Origin: Bradyrhizobium sp. MOS003
GTDB taxonomy: Bacteria; Pseudomonadota; Alphaproteobacteria; Rhizobiales; Xanthobacteraceae
DNA: 64,000 bases
Assembly: GCF_003020125.1 (NCBI RefSeq)
Contig: NZ_PYFW01000007.1
Coordinates: 1-64,000 of the forward strand
Reading direction: 5' to 3'
The position numbers and the translations under genes are program-made. Position 1 is the stretch's first letter. Each line of letters starts with the position of its first letter. Below are positions 44,582-52,330 of the stretch, in pieces. The notes beneath the pieces were generated by a model. The model was not told the DNA's origin. It made no database searches and saw nothing but the letters and a program-made list of their open reading frames with translations.

Positions 44582-44878
44582 TTACGCGCGGGCGCCCGTG
44601 AACGGGAAGCTGCCCATCGGGCCGATGCCCATCTCGCCACTGATGCTGTCGCCGGAGACCGTGCCGGCGAATTCGAGCGTGAGCGGCATCGGTTTGTCGA
44701 TCGAGACCTTCCAAGAGACGTTGTCGCCAGAGACGGTGCCGTCGAAAATTTCGGTGGTATTACCTTCCGCACTCTGCGTGCCCGTGAGCGTGCCGCCCGC
44801 GGCCTTGAGGCTCAGGGTCGTCTGGCGCTCGCCCATCGGCGTCGTCGTGGTCAGAGTCCAATTGCCGTCCACGGCCAT
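44582..44878 (-). CDS. Small beta-rich protein of unknown function, 98 aa
   Basis: Alternating beta pattern with repeated G-T/S-V-S-G-D elements (DGTVSGDNVSWKV, AGTVSGDSISGEM), suggestive of a small barrel or lipocalin-like fold. No signal peptide. 14 bases upstream of the SH3-like gene on the same strand, so likely co-transcribed. Family not recognised; ATG 44878 is preceded by GGGAGACGCGA. Confidence 0.7.
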   Translation of the reverse strand: MAVDGNWTLTTTTPMGERQTTLSLKAAGGTLTGTQSAEGNTTEIFDGTVSGDNVSWKVSIDKPMPLTLEFAGTVSGDSISGEMGIGPMGSFPFTGARA

Positions 44879-44979
44879 TCGCGTCTCCCAAAATTCTGGC
44901 GGACCGCGACGATCCGCGGTCAGTCCGAGCGAGCCTATAACCCAACTCGCAACTCCTGCCTAACCCTCCGGTAGGGCAT

Positions 44980-45534
44980 TTAAGCGCGGGCGGCGGCGCG
45001 ACGGCGGCTGGTGACGATGAGGCGCAAAACCACGTATTGCACGGCGAAGGCGAGGATCTTGCCGCCGCCGGCGACCACCGTGAGGTAGAACGCCCACAGC
45101 TTCAGATCGCCTGTGGAGGCGACCACGATCACACCGGCGCCGATCACGAACATCAGCGCCGCCCAGGCATAGCCCGCAGCCGTGACATATTCCGGAACGG
45201 TCTCCACGACGATTGGCGGCATGTAGCGCAGCATCCAGCCGCGCTTGAGCATGATCAGACCGATCGCGAAATGCGCGATCGCGGGCTTTGCCAGCATGAA
45301 GCGGGGATCATTGGTCAAGAGCGTGACCGTGCCCAGCACGACGACGAGCGCGAGGCTCGCGTAAGTCATGTAGTTGAGCTGCTGTCCCTTGATGCGGGCG
45401 TAGACCACTTGTGCGAACGCGCCGGCGATCGCCACCGACGTCGCCAGGATGACGTTGTCGGTGACGAGATAGACGACCAGGAAGACGATGGCGGAGAAGA
45501 GGTCGGAGGCGAGGCGGGCGAATACGTCCTTCAT
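44980..45534 (-). CDS. YciB/IspZ-type septation-related membrane protein
   Basis: 184 aa, about five membrane helices. It matches the YciB/IspZ pattern: DLFSAIVFLVVYLVTDN, YARIKGQQLNYMTYASLALVVVLGTVTLLTNDPRFMLAKPAI, and LMLKRGWMLRYMP-type motif. YciB is linked to cell-envelope synthesis or septation in E. coli. It is the last gene of the minus-strand operon starting at 46122, 12 bases after the preceding gene. ATG 45534 has AGGA seven bases upstream; a TTG two codons earlier is less likely. Confidence 0.85.
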   Translation of the reverse strand: MKDVFARLASDLFSAIVFLVVYLVTDNVILATSVAIAGAFAQVVYARIKGQQLNYMTYASLALVVVLGTVTLLTNDPRFMLAKPAIAHFAIGLIMLKRGWMLRYMPPIVVETVPEYVTAAGYAWAALMFVIGAGVIVVASTGDLKLWAFYLTVVAGGGKILAFAVQYVVLRLIVTSRRRAAARA

Positions 45535-45546
45535 CGTCAATCCTGT

Positions 45547-46122
45547 TCAGCTTGCGTCGGGCAATGCGCGGGCGGGCGTACCGTACTTGATCCGGATATA
45601 TTCGGGGTACCACTTTGTGAAGTAAATCGCGCTGTTGCGGGCGGCGAAGGCGACCGCAAGGCTGGACCACAGCGGCAGGCCGGGGACGTAGAGCAGCACG
45701 AGATTGCCGGCCGCCATCAGCAGCGCGGCCACGGTCCAGGCGCCGGTGATGACGTAATTGGCGGTGAGAAAGCCCGGCATCGCCGCGGTCTCGGCCGGCA
45801 CCGCTTCAAGCGCATATTGCAGCGTGAAAGGACGGCGGACCAGCAGCGAGCCGAACGAGATGACGAAGATGCCGATATCGACCGAGAGCTTGACGCCGAG
45901 CGTTCCGAGCTGCGGATCGATCAGCGCGAGGTAGAGGCCGATTGCGGCGAACACGATCGCCGAGCCCGACGCCAGAATCTTCACCGAACGGCCGCGCACC
46001 ACATCGATTGCGACGGTGGCGAGGCAGATCGCGGAGGCCGCGAACACGCTTGAAGCGGCCGACGTCACCAGCATCAGCAGGCTGAAAGCGCCGTAGGGCG
46101 CCAGGATCAGGAAAATCGCCAT
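45547..46122 (-). CDS. Multi-pass membrane protein, 191 aa
   Basis: Five to six predicted membrane helices; family not recognised. FALLMLVTSAAS-like, LASGSAIVFAAIGLYLALID and GITVISFGSLLVRRPFTLQYA-like segments are seen. PFTLQYA and a FTKWYPEYIRIKYG tail are reminiscent of intracellular-septation and DUF-type membrane proteins found beside YciB. It starts at 46122 with GAGG six bases upstream, right after the operator/promoter at 46143-46213. First gene of its two-gene unit with the YciB-like gene. Confidence 0.8.
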   Translation of the reverse strand: MAIFLILAPYGAFSLLMLVTSAASSVFAASAICLATVAIDVVRGRSVKILASGSAIVFAAIGLYLALIDPQLGTLGVKLSVDIGIFVISFGSLLVRRPFTLQYALEAVPAETAAMPGFLTANYVITGAWTVAALLMAAGNLVLLYVPGLPLWSSLAVAFAARNSAIYFTKWYPEYIRIKYGTPARALPDAS

Positions 46123-46142
46123 TGCCACCCTCGGTCAGGCCC

Positions 46143-46161
46143 ATCTTTACGGTGTAAAGAT
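46143..46161. promoter_or_regulatory. TetR-type operator O2 of the membrane-protein/YciB unit
   Basis: Perfect dyad ATCTTTAC, three bases, GTAAAGAT, just downstream of the predicted -10 and covering the transcription start. Identical in arms to 47942. Likely bound by the TetR regulator at 48033. Confidence 0.75.
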
Positions 46162-46189
46162 AAATAATTCAGCGGCGTGGTCGGGTCAA
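46161..46189 (-). promoter_or_regulatory. Predicted promoter of the membrane-protein/YciB unit
   Basis: On the minus strand TTGACC (46189-46184), 17 bases, TATTTA (46166-46161). It is flanked by the two operators at 46143 and 46195, with the same geometry as the oxygenase promoter at 47961-47989. Confidence 0.7.
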
Positions 46190-46194
46190 GCGAA

Positions 46195-46213
46195 ATCTTT
46201 ACAGTGTCAAAAT
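46195..46213. promoter_or_regulatory. TetR-type operator O1 of the membrane-protein/YciB unit
   Basis: Imperfect dyad ATCTTTAC, three bases, GTCAAAAT, six bases upstream of the predicted -35. It overlaps the last codons of the gene at 46199. Its flank (GTCAAGCGAA) is identical to that of the operator at 47995. Confidence 0.7.
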
Positions 46214-46462
46214 GATATACGCGGCATGTAAAAGCTGAATGGCAGCAATGGCTTGTTCGGACGCCTCGTCGACCGGATCCGCCCAGTTCAGGCGCGACAG
46301 GAGGGGGAGCGCGCAGGCGATCGCAAGGCCGAGGGCGAGCAGGATGCCGCCGTTGAAGATGATCTCGCCGCTTCGCCGCAGCCGGATCACCTCGAGGGTG
46401 AGTGCGGCGCAGACGAGGGCGAGGATGGCGAGGAGGTCTGCGGTGATCGAGGGCATCTGCAT
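46199..46462 (-). CDS. Small membrane protein, 87 aa
   Basis: Two or three hydrophobic helices (LLAILALVCAALTLEVI, IIFNGGILLALGLAIACALPLL, and AIAAIQLLHAAYIILTL). Family not recognised. It lies 68 bases downstream of the oxygenase gene on the same strand, so probably co-transcribed with it. Its stop codon lies inside the operator at 46195. ATG 46462 is chosen because sequence upstream overlaps oxygenase sequence and is not hydrophobic. Confidence 0.7.
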   Translation of the reverse strand: MQMPSITADLLAILALVCAALTLEVIRLRRSGEIIFNGGILLALGLAIACALPLLSRLNWADPVDEASEQAIAAIQLLHAAYIILTL

Positions 46463-46530
46463 GCGGGCCTCCAGGTGACAAATCCCGTGCTGTGGCCGGG
46501 CGCGCCACGAGCGCGCCCCGCATGACGGGG

Positions 46531-47928
46531 CTACTGCGCCCCCACCCAATTGCCGTGAAAGCCGTCGGGCACGCGGTGGCCGAGCTGCACCAGCGCGACG
46601 GGACCCGCTTCGACATCGGTGGCGTTGAAGACGGCGAGGTCGCTGCGATTCTCCCACGCCCGCCAGATGACGGCCAACAGCCAGCCATCGCCCTCGGCAG
46701 CATCCTTCGATCTCTCGACGAACACCGGTTCGGAAATGGTATCGCCGGCGGGCAGCAGATAATGGCCGAGACGCCTGCCGTTGCCGTCGACATGGACAAT
46801 GCCGGACAGCGCGCCGAATGTCGGCCGTTTCGGGTTGGCGCAGGCGTACCAGCCGTGACGGTTCCTCAGCCCCGCGTGGCGGTCGTCGATGCGTGGGAAT
46901 TCGCCGGTGAGGTCGTCGAGATAGGTCTGCTGGAAGCGGTCGGTATTCCCGGAGAGATCGAACGTCCAGCGGCAGTGCCGGGCGCGCGACTTCTCCGGAT
47001 CAGTCGGCCGGCCGTCGGGATGCGGAAACAGCGGCGCTTCCTCGAACTGCATGACGTCGGCGACGATACGGTTGTCGTCCTCCCACGCGTTCATGATGTG
47101 GAAGACGTAGCAGGCTTCACCGCGAAACCAGACGATGTCCTTTGCCGTGCCGCTCCGCTTCATCACGCCGACATAGGCGCCCTTGTCCGGCTCCCAGGCG
47201 TAAGGCGGCCGTCCGCTCATGGCGCGCTCCATGCTGCCAGTGATTGGCAGGATCGGAAACAGCACGTGGTTCGCGGTGACGATGAAGTCGTGCACCATGC
47301 TGGCATAGGGCGCCTCGAACCGCTCGAAGCGCGTCGCCTTGCCGGCGGCGTCGATCGAGCCGTAGGAGAGGGCAGGCGTCAGCGGTCCCGCCGCGTTGTA
47401 GCCGAAGAACACGAGCTCGCCGGTGACGGGGTCGATCTTCGGGTGCGCGGTAAAACTGCCGGCGACGCGGCCCTGGTAGTTGTGATAGCCGCGCGTCGCC
47501 AGCGTGCCCGGCTCGATCTCGGTCGGCAGATGCGCTTCTTCCAGCGCCAGCAGCTTGCCGGCATGGAAGATGATGTTGGTGTTGGCGACGCCGCCGTCGG
47601 TGAGATCAGCGGGCGCATCCGGCAGCTTGCGGCCGAAACCGCCGAACAGGGCGCGGCCGGCATCGTGCTCGGCGAGCCATTTCGGTGTGCGGACCCAGCG
47701 GTTGCGATAGGTGGCGCGGCCGTTCTCGAGATGGAAGGCGTGCAGCATGCCGTCGCCGACGAACCAATGTGCGCCGGGGGAATCGAATTGCGGGTTGGGG
47801 CCGTTGCGATAGAGCACGCCGTTCAGCTCGCGCGGCAATTCGCCGATGATCTTCAGGAACGGCGCGTCCGCCTCGAACGGGATAGGCGAGATATTGTTGC
47901 GGCGCTCGGTGACGGCGTCGTGCTGCAC
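46531..47928 (-). CDS. Carotenoid-cleavage-type oxygenase (RPE65/lignostilbene-dioxygenase family)
   Basis: 465 aa. Seven-bladed propeller enzyme with an iron held by four histidines. Family segments are visible: GVLYRNGPNPQFDSPGAHWFVGDGMLHAFHLENGRATYRNRWVRT near the N-terminus, AHPKIDPVTGELVFFGYN, and MVHDFIVTANHVLFPILP with its His, plus EPVFVERS near the end. Such enzymes cleave carotenoids, stilbenes or lignin-derived olefins; the substrate here is unknown. Start is GTG 47928, with GGGAGG seven bases upstream. Directly downstream of a promoter bracketed by two operators; likely repressed by the divergent TetR. Confidence 0.92.
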   Translation of the reverse strand: MQHDAVTERRNNISPIPFEADAPFLKIIGELPRELNGVLYRNGPNPQFDSPGAHWFVGDGMLHAFHLENGRATYRNRWVRTPKWLAEHDAGRALFGGFGRKLPDAPADLTDGGVANTNIIFHAGKLLALEEAHLPTEIEPGTLATRGYHNYQGRVAGSFTAHPKIDPVTGELVFFGYNAAGPLTPALSYGSIDAAGKATRFERFEAPYASMVHDFIVTANHVLFPILPITGSMERAMSGRPPYAWEPDKGAYVGVMKRSGTAKDIVWFRGEACYVFHIMNAWEDDNRIVADVMQFEEAPLFPHPDGRPTDPEKSRARHCRWTFDLSGNTDRFQQTYLDDLTGEFPRIDDRHAGLRNRHGWYACANPKRPTFGALSGIVHVDGNGRRLGHYLLPAGDTISEPVFVERSKDAAEGDGWLLAVIWRAWENRSDLAVFNATDVEAGPVALVQLGHRVPDGFHGNWVGAQ

Positions 47929-47941
47929 GGCGTACCTCCCT

Positions 47942-47960
47942 ATCTTTACATCGTAAAGAT
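47942..47960. promoter_or_regulatory. TetR-type operator O2 of the oxygenase promoter
   Basis: Perfect dyad ATCTTTAC, three bases, GTAAAGAT. It directly abuts the predicted -10 (TAACTG on the minus strand) and would cover the start of transcription. Confidence 0.78.
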
Positions 47961-47989
47961 CAGTTAGCGCCGAACATCGCCTGCGTCAA
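47961..47989 (-). promoter_or_regulatory. Predicted promoter of the oxygenase unit
   Basis: On the minus strand TTGACG (47989-47984), 17 bases, TAACTG (47966-47961). Its spacing and position between two operators match those at 46161-46189. Confidence 0.65.
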
Positions 47990-47994
47990 GCGAA

Positions 47995-48013
47995 ATCTTT
48001 ACACTGTCAATAT
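47995..48013. promoter_or_regulatory. TetR-type operator O1, shared with the divergent tetR promoter
   Basis: Imperfect dyad ATCTTTAC, three bases, GTCAATAT. Its TTTACA (47998-48003) can also serve as -35 for the plus-strand tetR gene, with TATATC (48021-48026) 17 bases on, so the regulator would control itself. Confidence 0.72.
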
Positions 48014-48032
48014 TGCGTCATATATCTTGCGA

Positions 48033-48764
48033 ATGGCCAAGATCGACACCAAGAGCGAAACGGCGCGAAGCACGCGTCCCTCCAGAAGAACGAATTCGAC
48101 TGCGGGGTCGCGCCCAAAGCGCGGCCCGGCGAGCGTGAAGAGCGAGACGCCCTATCATCACGGCGCCCTGCGCGAGGCGCTGCTCCAGGCCGCCGAACGG
48201 GTGCTGGAGCGCGACGGGCTCGCCGGCCTCACCTTGCGCGCTGTGGCGCGCGAGGCGGGCGTCTCGCATGCCGCACCGACCCATCATTTCGGCGATCTCA
48301 CCGGCCTGCTCAGCGAACTCGCGGCCGTCGGCTTCCGCCAGTTCAACACGGCGATGGCGTCATCATGCGATGCCGCCACCACGCCGCTCGAAGCCGCGCT
48401 GGCGCGCCCCAAAGCCTATGTCGCCTATGCGCAGGCGCATCCCGGCATGTATGGCATCATGTTCCGCACCGAGCGGCTCGACTATTCCAGGCCCTCGCTG
48501 CACGAGGCGGCCGAAGCCTCCTTCGCCGGGCTTGCGAATGCGATCGGCATGATGCGGCAGGAGCGGATCAGCGGCGACGCGCTGACCTTGAACCAGGGCG
48601 CCGCGATCGCACGCGCCTGGTCGATGGTGCATGGCTTCACCACGCTGCTGCTCGACGGACGGCTCGAAGACATCCTCGGGCGGCTGCCCGAGGGAACGAC
48701 GGCCGAAAGGTTGCTCGAGGCGATGCTGACGGTGCCGATGACGGGGAAGCCGCCCGGCCCCTGA
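48033..48764 (+). CDS. TetR-family transcriptional regulator (WHG-type C-terminus)
   Basis: 243 aa. An N-terminal basic tail of about 35 residues (TRPSRRTNSTAGSRPKRGP) precedes the TetR helix-turn-helix (ALREALLQAAERVLERDGLAGLTLRAVAREAGVSHAAPTHHFGDLTGLL). The ligand domain has the WHG pattern (YVAYAQAHPGMYGIMFR). It probably represses the divergent oxygenase unit and the membrane-protein/YciB unit through the four operators at 46143-48013. The predicted promoter puts +1 near the ATG, so the message may be leaderless; GTG 48135 (VKSETPYHHG) is a possible internal start. Confidence 0.9.
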   Translation: MAKIDTKSETARSTRPSRRTNSTAGSRPKRGPASVKSETPYHHGALREALLQAAERVLERDGLAGLTLRAVAREAGVSHAAPTHHFGDLTGLLSELAAVGFRQFNTAMASSCDAATTPLEAALARPKAYVAYAQAHPGMYGIMFRTERLDYSRPSLHEAAEASFAGLANAIGMMRQERISGDALTLNQGAAIARAWSMVHGFTTLLLDGRLEDILGRLPEGTTAERLLEAMLTVPMTGKPPGP

Positions 48765-48807
48765 CCCCGCATGCGCAACTCTTGCCGTGGTGACGCGTTG
48801 ACGGCGC

Positions 48808-49455
48808 ATGGCAAAAACATCACGCGCGCCCTGGAAACGCTCAAATCCCCGCAAGCGGGCAGGCAAAGCCTCCAAGCACCTCAGTCCCGCGCAGAAATCG
48901 GCGGCGAAAGCGCGCGCGCGTCGCGCCGGCCGCCGCTATCCCAACCTCGTGGACAACATGCGTATGGCAGCGAAGAAGACCACCAAGAAGGCCTCGAAGA
49001 AAAAGACTTCCAAGTCCAAAGCGTCGAAATCGACGGCAAAGTCGGCGAGAAAAACTGCAAAGAAGGCCCGCAAGCGCACCGCGAAAAAGAAAGCCAAGTC
49101 CTCCCGCAAACGCAGCGCGTCCGTGCGCGAAAAGGATCCGCGCGGCGGTCTGACTGCGGCCGGCCGCAAGGCATTTGCGCGCAAGCAGGGCGCCCATTTG
49201 CGACCCGGCGTCACCAAGACAGAGGCGGAGATGACGCCGCAGGAGATGCGGCGGAAAGGCAGCTGGGCCGTGCGCTTCTATGGCCGCGCCAAGCTTCCGC
49301 CTTTGGTCGATGCCAAGGGCCGGCCGACCCGCCACGCATTGTCGGCGCATGCCTGGGGCGAGCCGGTCCCGAAGACCGTGGCAGCGGCACGGCGCATCGC
49401 TGCCAAGGGCGAGCGGCTGCTGGCGCGCTATCGGCGTGCCAAGGCGAAGGCCTAG
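48808..49455 (+). CDS. Histone-H1-like lysine-rich protein with conserved C-terminal domain
   Basis: 215 aa, strongly basic. Residues about 51-105 are KK/AK/SK repeats (KKASKKKTSKSKASKSTAKSARKTAKKARKR), as in bacterial histone-H1-like nucleoid proteins. The C-terminal part (110-205) is a compact conserved domain: DPRGGLTAAGRKAFARKQG, TPQEMRRKGSWAVRFYGR, HALSAHAWGEPVPKT. I recall DUF6321 for such a domain, not verified. Likely DNA- or RNA-binding. No clear ribosome-binding site; internal ATGs at 48958 and 48964 are alternatives. Near the SET methyltransferase at 50218. Confidence 0.75.
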   Translation: MAKTSRAPWKRSNPRKRAGKASKHLSPAQKSAAKARARRAGRRYPNLVDNMRMAAKKTTKKASKKKTSKSKASKSTAKSARKTAKKARKRTAKKKAKSSRKRSASVREKDPRGGLTAAGRKAFARKQGAHLRPGVTKTEAEMTPQEMRRKGSWAVRFYGRAKLPPLVDAKGRPTRHALSAHAWGEPVPKTVAAARRIAAKGERLLARYRRAKAKA

Positions 49456-50057
49456 CGCATCGTCGCAAGGTCGACGGCGCGGCCGCGAGTGCCGATGATC
49501 TTCACCTCGTCCTTGCCGCACACGAAGCCGCGGGCGAAATCGTCGGCGGCCTTGCGCGCGAGCTCGTTGGCGGTGGGGTTGGCGACCGCATCGACATAGG
49601 CGACGTGGCAGACCGGGCCCGGCGGCAGCCGGGTCACGACCAGCATGGCCTTGGTGTTCGGCCGGCCTCGCTTGTCGGGATCGTCATTGTCGGCGATGTG
49701 CCAGCGCTGGATGATCGCGAACGGCTTTGCGCCCATTGCGCGCCATTCGATCGTGGTCTCCGACGAATTGAATGGGCCGAACCAGACCTTGGCCGCCGGT
49801 TCCTCGGCAGCTCGCCTGCGATTGCGGCCGACCGAGACGATTTCGCGAAGGTCGTCCTCCGCGATCAGCACCGTCAGGCCTGCCTTGCCCGGGCATGCCC
49901 GCGTGGTGCCGCCGTCGAGTTCGCTGGGCCTGCCGATCTGGCGGCAATCCTTCGGCGCCGTCGAGGTGTATGTGCTGCCTACGGATTGGGCGCCGGCGCT
50001 GTTCAGGCCGATGCAAATCATCAAGACAGCCAGTCGTAGCGTGATGCGGTTCATCAT
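49452..50057 (-). CDS. Secreted protein of unknown function, 201 aa
   Basis: Signal peptide at residues 1-23 (AVLMICIGLNSAGAQS). The mature protein has four Cys residues (DCRQIG, ACPGKAG, VCHVAYVDA, FVCGKDE), probably two disulphides. Conserved-looking motifs, but no known domain is recognised. The stop codon overlaps that of the H1-like gene by 4 bases (convergent). Confidence 0.75.
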   Translation of the reverse strand: MMNRITLRLAVLMICIGLNSAGAQSVGSTYTSTAPKDCRQIGRPSELDGGTTRACPGKAGLTVLIAEDDLREIVSVGRNRRRAAEEPAAKVWFGPFNSSETTIEWRAMGAKPFAIIQRWHIADNDDPDKRGRPNTKAMLVVTRLPPGPVCHVAYVDAVANPTANELARKAADDFARGFVCGKDEVKIIGTRGRAVDLATMR

Positions 50058-50217
50058 GAGGACTTCATCGCAGGGAACTCCGTCCCATCAGACGTCTTCA
50101 TTGTGGGCAAGGTTCAAACAGGCGTGGGATTGACCTGACAGCGGCGCGGAATCGTTCTAGAAGAGCGGCTTCGCCTGAGGCCTCCCGCCTCGTTTGCGTT
50201 TCTCATTACCCTTGATC

Positions 50218-50772
50218 ATGCCAGCCATCGCTTCCAGCAAATCCTACCGGGTCGGCCGCTCCAAGACCGGACTTGGCCTGTTCGCCACCATGCCGATCAA
50301 GAAGGGGACCCGGATCATCCGCTATTTCGGACCGATTCTGGACTCCAAGATTCCCGCGCACGACGAGATCGAGAACAAATATTTGTTCGAGCTCAACGGC
50401 CGCTGGACCATCGACGGCTCAGTGCGCAAGAACCTCGCCCGCTACATCAACCATTCCTGCCGGCCCAACGCCGAGTCCGACGTTCGGCCGCGCGAGCGCA
50501 AGGTCTTCATCCGCGCCATCAGGAACATCGAGCCGGGCGACGAGATCAACTACGACTACGGCACCGACTATTTCAAAGCCTACCTGAAGCCGATCGGCTG
50601 CAAGTGCGAGTCTTGCGAGAAGAAGCGCAAGAAGCTGCGCGCCGAGGCACGGGCGGAAGCCGCCAAGGTGAAGGCGCGCGCCGCCAAGAAGGTGGCCCCG
50701 AAGAGCACGGCGAAAAAGAAGAAACTTAACGGCAAGCGTTTCGCCGGCAAGGCCGGTCGGGCCAAGGCGTAG
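50218..50772 (+). CDS. SET-domain protein-lysine methyltransferase with basic tail
   Basis: 184 aa. Compact SET domain (residues 8-120): GLGLFATMPIKKGTRI, cofactor-binding NHSC (78-81) and the NYDYG motif (111-115). It is followed by a post-SET cysteine cluster (C128, C130, C133), as in eukaryotic histone methyltransferases. Residues 135-184 are Lys/Ala-rich with AAKK repeats, resembling the tail of the H1-like protein 0.8 kb upstream. SET enzymes methylate lysine; bacterial examples modify histone-like or ribosomal proteins. Start ATG 50218; the upstream TTG codons are unlikely. Confidence 0.88.
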   Translation: MPAIASSKSYRVGRSKTGLGLFATMPIKKGTRIIRYFGPILDSKIPAHDEIENKYLFELNGRWTIDGSVRKNLARYINHSCRPNAESDVRPRERKVFIRAIRNIEPGDEINYDYGTDYFKAYLKPIGCKCESCEKKRKKLRAEARAEAAKVKARAAKKVAPKSTAKKKKLNGKRFAGKAGRAKA

Positions 50773-50843
50773 CGCTTCTTTCGTGGTCTGACATCGTCAG
50801 CATCGTCGCGAATGAGCTGATGCGGGTCCCTTTCGCGCCCTGC

Positions 50844-51374
50844 TCAGTCCTCATCTTGCCACCTGCGTAGATCCGTCTGGTCATGATAGGCCATTCGGTC
50901 CGGCGTGGTGATGAATTCCATCGTCGTGCCCCAGGGCATGCGGCAGTAGCAGACCTTGTTTCCAGGACCTTTCTCGGTTGCATAGGGAATTGCGCGCGGC
51001 GCGGTGAGGGGCGTGCCTCCCGCCTTCGCGAAGCGCTCGACCGATGCGTCGATGTCGTCGGTGTAGAGCGCGAAGTGCGTGATGCCGAAGTCGCTCGCCC
51101 GGATCGGCTCGGCTTGCTCGGGACCGTGCATTTCGAAGAGCTCGATATCGGGTCCGGTTCCGATCTTGACCATCGCCTGCGCGCGCACGACCGTTCCGGG
51201 AAAAGCGCCGACGGCCCGCTCGAATTCGGCTCCCTGCCGCGGCGGATCCTGCGGTCCGAAGGACTGGTAGATCACTTGGCCGCCGAAAGCTTCCACCAGG
51301 AACGATTTTGCTGCTTCGATGTCGGGCACCGTGATGCCGATATGATTGACACCGCGAATGACGGGTGCGGTCAT
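50844..51374 (-). CDS. VOC (glyoxalase/dioxygenase) family protein
   Basis: 176 aa, two paired beta-alpha-beta-beta-beta modules: VNHIGITVPDIEAAKSFLVEAFGG (residues 9-32, with metal-ligand His) and THFALYTDDIDASVERFAKAGG (about 100-121), followed by YCRMPWGTTMEFITTP with a Glu ligand. Members are glyoxalases, dioxygenases or resistance proteins; the substrate cannot be read. Strong AAAGGAG before the ATG. Same strand as the following hydrolase (51433) and SDR (52331), likely one operon. Confidence 0.85.
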   Translation of the reverse strand: MTAPVIRGVNHIGITVPDIEAAKSFLVEAFGGQVIYQSFGPQDPPRQGAEFERAVGAFPGTVVRAQAMVKIGTGPDIELFEMHGPEQAEPIRASDFGITHFALYTDDIDASVERFAKAGGTPLTAPRAIPYATEKGPGNKVCYCRMPWGTTMEFITTPDRMAYHDQTDLRRWQDED

Positions 51375-51432
51375 GACAGTCTCCTTTGTTTTATTCGATC
51401 CGCCCGGCCCAGGACGGCGCGGGCGCTGAGTT

Positions 51433-52284
51433 TCAATTGGCCTTGAGGAACTCGATCAGGGCGGCTGCGACTTCATCCGGTCGCTCGTCCGCGACATAGT
51501 GGCTGCACCGCGCGATCGAGCCGCCCCTCACATGGGTGGCGAACTCCTTGAGCATTGGCACCATCTGCGCACCGAACCGCTGGTCCCCACCCAGGCCAAG
51601 CACCGGTATGTCGAGCGGTTGCGTCTTGTACGCGAGCGCTGTCGCATGATCGGCGGCGAGTGTGCGGTACCATTCCATGCCGCCACGCGTGCGGCCAGGA
51701 AGCGCCATCGCTCTGGCGTAGATCTCGATGTCCGCCGGATTGAAGGTGCTGTGATCGTAGAACCGCTCTGCCATGAAGGTCGAAACATAGTCGTATTCAC
51801 GGCCATGAATCAGGCGCTCGGGCAGGTCCCGGTTCATATGGAAGCTGAAGTGCCAGAGCCTTGCGGTCGTCGCCTCCCATCCGGTCCAGCCGGGAAGCGG
51901 AACGTCGAGGACGGCCAGGTGGGTAACGGCCTCCCGATGGATGGCGGCCTGCGGCAAGGCAACCATTCCGCCGATGTCATGTCCGCACACGGCGTAGCGT
52001 TCGTGCCCAAGGGCAACCATCACTTCATGCGCGTCGCGCGCCATCGTCGCCTTGTCATAGCCGCCGAGGGGGCAGTCGGAAAAGCCCGCGCCGCGCAGAT
52101 CCATGGCGACCACGCTGAAATGCTCGGCGAGCCGCGGCATCACATGATGCCATTCCCACCATGTTTCCGGCCAGCCATGTAGGAGAAGAATCGGCGGGCC
52201 TGAGCCTCCCGTGACGGCGTTGATCTTGATGCCATTCGCCGGCATGAGCTGCTGGGTAAACCCCTTCAAAGTCGCGATCATCAT
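51433..52284 (-). CDS. Alpha/beta hydrolase (epoxide-hydrolase-like)
   Basis: 283 aa. HGWPETWWEWHHVMP is the HGxP oxyanion-hole motif and VCGHDIGGMVAL holds an Asp nucleophile, as in epoxide hydrolases and haloalkane or fluoroacetate dehalogenases (esterases use Ser). A catalytic His is expected near the end (CSHYVADERPDEV). Substrate unknown. ATG 52284 or the next Met; GGAAAG precedes. Confidence 0.88.
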   Translation of the reverse strand: MMIATLKGFTQQLMPANGIKINAVTGGSGPPILLLHGWPETWWEWHHVMPRLAEHFSVVAMDLRGAGFSDCPLGGYDKATMARDAHEVMVALGHERYAVCGHDIGGMVALPQAAIHREAVTHLAVLDVPLPGWTGWEATTARLWHFSFHMNRDLPERLIHGREYDYVSTFMAERFYDHSTFNPADIEIYARAMALPGRTRGGMEWYRTLAADHATALAYKTQPLDIPVLGLGGDQRFGAQMVPMLKEFATHVRGGSIARCSHYVADERPDEVAAALIEFLKAN

Positions 52285-52330
52285 CGCTTTCCAGTCGGAT
52301 GTTGACGTTCACAGAGTTCGTGGCCAGCGC

